A stretch of DNA of 33,332 bases, taken from the NCBI GenBank assembly GCA_937966095.1, contig CALCKF010000089.1, positions 1-33,332 of the forward strand, read 5' to 3'. Positions 29,565 through 33,332 of this stretch are shown in pieces. The stretch's first letter is position 1, and each line of letters opens with the position of its first letter. The DNA comes from an uncultured Eubacterium sp. (GTDB lineage Bacteria; Bacillota; Clostridia; Peptostreptococcales; Anaerovoracaceae). The translations under genes were made by a program, and so were the position numbers. The notes beneath the pieces are model-generated. The model was not told where the DNA came from and ran no database searches. It worked only from the letters and a program-made list of their open reading frames with translations.

Positions 29565-30920
29565 TTATTTAGAGCATGTTGCAATAGCCTTTTCAAAGAT
29601 GTCAAGTCCTGCTTCCAGCTGAGCATCTGTTACGCAAAGAGGGCAGAGGAATCTGATAACATTTCCGTATGTTCCTGCTGCTTCAAGCATAAGACCGTTG
29701 TTCATAGCTTCCTGAACTATTGCGTTTACCAGTGCAGCGTCAGGTTCTTTTGTTGCCTTGTCTCTTACGAATTCAACGCCCATCATAGCTCCAAGTCCTC
29801 TTACATCGCCTATGCAAGCATACTTGTCTTTCATTTCATTGAATTTCTTCATGGCAACATCTGCTATGTGCATAGCTTTTGCAGGATAATCATCTCTTTC
29901 CATAACTTCGATTACCTTGAGAGCTGATGCTGCTGATACAGCGTTTGCTCCGAATGTACCGCCTATAGTTCCGCCTGTTACTGCATCCATTACCTCTGCT
30001 CTTGCAGTAACTGCAGACAGCGGCAGTCCTGCAGCAATCGACTTGGCTGTTGTCATGATGTCAGGAGCGCATCCTGCATCTGCGAAATACTGTGAAGCAA
30101 ACATTTTACCGCTTCTTGCCCATCCGCACTGAACCTCGTCGCAAATCATCATGATTCCGTGCTCGTCACAGATCTTTCTAACTGCTTTTACCCATTCGAT
30201 AGGAGCAGGAACGAATCCGCCTTCGCCCTGTACCGGTTCGAATACGATAGCTGCGCATGAATCATAAGGAGTAGCTTCGATGAATACTTCCTCCAGTTTG
30301 CCAACATAGTAGTCTATAGCATCCTTTTCCGACATGTTGCCTGGAGCTCTGTAAAGGTTAGGGAACTCTGCTCTGTATACACCGTCAGGGAAAGGTCCCA
30401 TACCTACAGCGTATGCTTTCTTAGCTGTCATTGTCATTGTAAGAGTAGTTCTTCCGTGGAATGCGCCTGTAAATACTATGATGTTAGGTCTTCCGGTATA
30501 ATTTCTTGCAATTTTTACAGCATTTTCATCAGCTTCCGAACCTGAGCATACGAACATACTCTTTTTCTTGTCTCCCTTAACAGGAACGATTCTGTTCATT
30601 TCTTCGGCAAGCTTTACATACCCTTCGTGAGTTGTGATGTTGAACATTGAGTGGAAGAACTTGTCTGCCTGTTCCTTTACAGCTGCAATACATTCAGGAT
30701 TGCTGTATCCTATGTTCAGTACGCCAACGCCGCCGACCCAGTCAAGGAAAATGTTTCCATCAACGTCTTCGAACATGGCACCTTCGCCTCTTTCGATAAC
30801 AGCTTTATAAGCTGTCCCTATTCCGTTTGGAACCGCAGCAGCTCTTCTGTCTAAAATAGCTTTTGCTTTTGGACCAGGTAATGTGCCTGTCACGATCTTA
30901 GGTAATGCTTCTCTTAACAT
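29565..30920 (-). CDS. gabT: 4-aminobutyrate-type class III aminotransferase
   Basis: It would transfer the amino group of 4-aminobutyrate (or a related omega-amino acid) to 2-oxoglutarate. The 451-residue protein shows the class III fold: FLDWVGGVGVLNIGYSNP, CSGSEADENAVKIAR, TGAFHGRTTL, VFEPVQGEGGF, the cofactor aspartate in MMICDEVQCGWARSG, and the PLP lysine Lys293 in TTAKSIAAGLPLSAV. AGG-rich TGGAGG lies before the ATG. It starts 28 bases after the sigma-54 activator gene, which probably controls it. Ornithine or beta-alanine transaminase are alternatives. Confidence 0.85.
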   Translation of the reverse strand: MLREALPKIVTGTLPGPKAKAILDRRAAAVPNGIGTAYKAVIERGEGAMFEDVDGNIFLDWVGGVGVLNIGYSNPECIAAVKEQADKFFHSMFNITTHEGYVKLAEEMNRIVPVKGDKKKSMFVCSGSEADENAVKIARNYTGRPNIIVFTGAFHGRTTLTMTMTAKKAYAVGMGPFPDGVYRAEFPNLYRAPGNMSEKDAIDYYVGKLEEVFIEATPYDSCAAIVFEPVQGEGGFVPAPIEWVKAVRKICDEHGIMMICDEVQCGWARSGKMFASQYFADAGCAPDIMTTAKSIAAGLPLSAVTARAEVMDAVTGGTIGGTFGANAVSAASALKVIEVMERDDYPAKAMHIADVAMKKFNEMKDKYACIGDVRGLGAMMGVEFVRDKATKEPDAALVNAIVQEAMNNGLMLEAAGTYGNVIRFLCPLCVTDAQLEAGLDIFEKAIATCSK

Positions 30921-30948
30921 AACAAACCTCCATAAAATTTTATAAAAA

Positions 30949-32739
30949 TTAATTTATATCAAACTCAGAGAGTTTTCTATACAAGGTCGCTCTGGAAAGT
31001 CCCAGTTCCTTTGCAACGGTTTCCTTTACCCCGTTATGCTGTTTGAGCTTCTTCATGATTATCTCTTTTTCATAAAGCTTGATCTGCTCAGACAGAGGCT
31101 TATCCAGATGCTTGAACTTGACCATTTCTTCTTCCTTCTGCAGTATCCTGACCGGTACCTCATCAATATTTATTACATTCCCGAATGCCATATTGGTCCC
31201 ATATTCAACGGCGTTCTCAAGCTCTCTGACATTCCCCTGCCAGTCATGATTTATGTAAAGTTCTTCCACCTCGGGCGAAAAACGTTCTATTTTCTTATTC
31301 ATAAAGCTGTTGTATTTTTTGAGGAAATGATACATCAGCTGTTTTATATCCTCTTTCCTCTCTCTCAGAGGAGGAATAGATAATGGTATGACGCTAAGTC
31401 TGTAATAAAGATCCTCTCTGAAGCTGCCCTCACTTATAAGCTTTTCAAGGTCCTTATTAGTTGCTGCTATGACTCTTACATCCACTATCACACTTTTGCT
31501 GCCTCCAACCCGGTCAAATCTCATGTTCTGCAGGACATGCAGGATCTTGACCTGAAGATGAAGCGGCATGTCACCTATTTCATCAAGAAATATCGTTCCG
31601 CCATCGGCAAGTTCGAATTTTCCTTCCTTGCCCTTTTCACTGGCTCCGGTGAATGCTCCCTTCTCATATCCGAAAAGTTCGCTCTCCAGCAGATTTTCAG
31701 GTATAGCACCGCAGTTTACCGTTATGAAAGGCTTATCCCTTCTGGCACTGGCATAATGTATAGCTTTTGCAAACATCTCCTTACCAGTCCCGCTTTCTCC
31801 TGTGATAAGGACTGTCGAATTGCTGCGTGCCGTTATGAGTGCCTGCTTTTTAGCAGTCATTATACTCTCACTGGTGCCTATTATATCATCTACCGTATTT
31901 TTTATATTCCTTGTATTGAAATTATATATCAGTTTCTGAGCTTCTTCAATATCTCTGAAGGAAATTACCACTCCGGCTATCTCTTCTCCCGATAAAAACG
32001 GCTTTGCAGTTACAATAAAATGGTGCTGTTTCCCATCCACCTTGAAGATCTCTTCATTTTCCGTATAGCCTCTGCCTGTGTCAAGTACTTTTATAGCAGG
32101 GCTTCCCGGCATCAGATTATTTATATGTTTTCCTATCAGATCCCGTTTTGTAGTGCCGAACAAACCTGCCGCTCTGTTGTTGCAGTGCTTTACATACCCT
32201 TTCTGATCAAGGGCGAATATCCCCTCGTGGGCCGTTTCCAGCACAGTCGTCATCTCATCTCTGGAGCCTTCTACTATCTCCAGAGTTTCCTGCTGATCCG
32301 CCTTTGCTGACAGAAGATCTGCCATTTTTTCGACGAATACTATCATACTTTCTTTCTTTCCGGAAAGTATCTTTTTCTGTTCTTCATTGAATGCCACAAG
32401 ACCTATGATACCTATTATATTCTCTTTGAGCACAATAGGCGTGCAGATCTCGGCCAGTTCTCCCAGCCTTGTATTCCCGACTATCGGGTGATCATATCCT
32501 TCATAGTTCTGAGCATCTGCTATGTACTGAGTCTTGCCGGTCCTGAGTACCCGGGCGTACAGATAATTTCCCTCAGTGTCTCCTCCCTCTTCCTGCTGGC
32601 CTATACGTCCCTGATAATAACCGGTGCCTCCCAGGATCATAAGTTTGTTATCAACTATTTCAACTTCAACGCCAACAGCGATGCTTATAGCTTCCGCAAC
32701 CTGCTGCACGCTTTCCTTAATGCCGCTTAAAACAGACAT
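30949..32739 (-). CDS. Sigma-54-dependent transcriptional activator with GAF-like and PAS sensing domains
   Basis: The 596-residue protein has an N-terminal GAF-like sensor (1 to about 145), a PAS domain (about 165-275), an AAA+ domain and a Fis-type HTH at the C-terminus. The AAA+ domain has Walker A GESGTGKEMFAK, the sigma-54 contact loop GAFTGA, Walker B GGTIFLDEIGDM, and the arginine-finger region REDLYYRLSVIPL. The HTH reads VAKELGLSRATLYRKLSEF. It lacks a receiver domain, so the signal is probably a small molecule. The ATG at 32739 has AAAGGTGG upstream. It likely regulates the adjacent gabT, though no -24/-12 site was found between them. Confidence 0.92.
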   Translation of the reverse strand: MSVLSGIKESVQQVAEAISIAVGVEVEIVDNKLMILGGTGYYQGRIGQQEEGGDTEGNYLYARVLRTGKTQYIADAQNYEGYDHPIVGNTRLGELAEICTPIVLKENIIGIIGLVAFNEEQKKILSGKKESMIVFVEKMADLLSAKADQQETLEIVEGSRDEMTTVLETAHEGIFALDQKGYVKHCNNRAAGLFGTTKRDLIGKHINNLMPGSPAIKVLDTGRGYTENEEIFKVDGKQHHFIVTAKPFLSGEEIAGVVISFRDIEEAQKLIYNFNTRNIKNTVDDIIGTSESIMTAKKQALITARSNSTVLITGESGTGKEMFAKAIHYASARRDKPFITVNCGAIPENLLESELFGYEKGAFTGASEKGKEGKFELADGGTIFLDEIGDMPLHLQVKILHVLQNMRFDRVGGSKSVIVDVRVIAATNKDLEKLISEGSFREDLYYRLSVIPLSIPPLRERKEDIKQLMYHFLKKYNSFMNKKIERFSPEVEELYINHDWQGNVRELENAVEYGTNMAFGNVINIDEVPVRILQKEEEMVKFKHLDKPLSEQIKLYEKEIIMKKLKQHNGVKETVAKELGLSRATLYRKLSEFDIN

Positions 32740-32784
32740 TTTTCCACCTTTGTCAAATATAAGATTCACTAAATACCTGTTTAT

Positions 32785-32813
32785 ATTGTAACACACACGG
32801 CATATTTTTTAAA
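32785..32813 (-). promoter_or_regulatory. Probable promoter for the sigma-54 activator gene
   Basis: On the minus strand, TTTAAA (32813-32808) and TACAAT (32790-32785) are 17 bases apart. The match is modest, and the surrounding A/T runs make the -35 uncertain. Confidence 0.4.
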
Positions 32814-32846
32814 AAATTTTTTAAAGTTTTATCAGTTTTATTTTTT

Positions 32847-33332
32847 TTACATGGTTTTCTCTTGCTCCGACGTTCCTTTCGGATCCTCCTCACTGACTAC
32901 AGATCCAAGGTTTATCGTTGATTTTTCGAGTTCGAGCACCATATTGTTTATCTTTGCAAGTTTTTCCTTAGAAATATCCTCTCCCACAGCAAGTTTCGTA
33001 TTGTATAATATATCCTCTATACCTCTGTGGATCTTAAATAAATTGTTACGAAGATTGTTTAGAGTCTCTTCATCAACAGCATCTTCCATTACTTCTCCGA
33101 CACTCATGGTACTGCCCTTCTCAAGTATGAATTCGGAATTTCCTCTTACGATCACCGGCTCATATCCCAACTGTCTCTCTATTTCTTTGGCAAACGATTC
33201 TTTAGCCTCGGTTTCACCATGAACAAGGAATATTTTTTCGGGTTCTTTCCTGAACCCCTTTATCCAGTCCATAAGACCGTTTTTATCTGCATGTCCCGAA
33301 AAGCCTTCAAGATTATAGATACGGGCATTTAC
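32847..33332 (-). CDS. Beta-CASP metallo-beta-lactamase nuclease, C-terminal part (N-terminus beyond window)
   Basis: The frame is open from the window edge to the stop at 32847 (161 residues visible). It begins with NARIYNLEGFSGHADKNGL, the motif of RMMBL/beta-CASP RNA-processing nucleases that carries a metal-binding histidine and aspartate, then IFLVHGE with the last conserved histidine. A helical, acidic extension of about 90 residues (ALE-rich, ending SEEDPKGTSEQEKT) follows. It resembles the YSH1/CPSF-type exonuclease family more than RNase J, but the catalytic N-terminal part is not in view. Confidence 0.82.
   Translation of the reverse strand, partial: VNARIYNLEGFSGHADKNGLMDWIKGFRKEPEKIFLVHGETEAKESFAKEIERQLGYEPVIVRGNSEFILEKGSTMSVGEVMEDAVDEETLNNLRNNLFKIHRGIEDILYNTKLAVGEDISKEKLAKINNMVLELEKSTINLGSVVSEEDPKGTSEQEKTM

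Noticed and set aside
30921..30948. Sigma-54 promoter for gabT
   Set aside because: No GG-N10-GC element is present in the short gap, and a search of the adjacent end of the activator gene gave no good match.
32808..32830. A/T-only inverted repeat as terminator of the metallo-beta-lactamase gene
   Set aside because: The pairing consists of A and T runs only and would not form a stable terminator stem.

Overview
The window looks like a chromosomal piece from a spore-forming anaerobic Clostridia-type Firmicute. The evidence is spoIIM and spoVS, strong AGGAGG-type ribosome binding sites, sigma-A promoters with 17-base spacers, the rplS-rbgA-rnhB order, and a formate-tetrahydrofolate ligase/cyclohydrolase/dehydrogenase set typical of anaerobic C1 metabolism. 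Anaerovoracaceae-like relatives are plausible, but the sequence alone does not settle the taxon.

Region 1 (1-13170, minus strand) is an ethanolamine-utilisation microcompartment locus. It reads eutV, eutA, eutB, eutC, eutL, eutE, two eutM-like shell genes, eutT, a pduL-type phosphotransacylase, eutN, pduS, pduT and eutW, followed by a separately promoted, unrecognised membrane transporter cut by the window edge. Ethanolamine would be cleaved by EutBC (kept active by EutA and supplied with adenosylcobalamin by EutT) to acetaldehyde and ammonia. EutE makes acetyl-CoA and PduL makes acetyl-phosphate, all inside a shell of EutL, EutM, EutN and PduT, with PduS/PduT as a possible electron or cobalamin-reduction route. 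EutW/EutV is a histidine kinase/ANTAR antiterminator pair. I find three two-hexaloop antitermination leaders, in front of eutV, eutA and the transporter, which together define a local regulon. No eutH, eutD, eutG, eutJ, eutP, eutQ or eutS is visible.

Region 2 (13358-18755, minus) holds fhs-fchA-folD behind a ZTP riboswitch. The FolD has lost the residues used for cyclohydrolase chemistry, which FchA probably supplies. Behind it lies the housekeeping set rplS-rbgA-rnhB. Region 3 (18777-25627) carries a XerD-like recombinase with altered catalytic residues, spoIIM with a sigma-E-like promoter, proB-proC-nudix, spoVS, a candidate small RNA, a YprB-like nuclease gene and proA.

Region 4 (25625-29413) has a membrane protein/FmdE/DUF3842 operon divergent from niaR across a shared inverted repeat, and cysK with a palindromic operator. 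Region 5 (29472-33332) has a GABA-type aminotransferase behind a sigma-54-dependent activator, and the C-terminal end of a beta-CASP metallo-beta-lactamase nuclease. No tRNA, rRNA, CRISPR array or insertion sequence was recognised.
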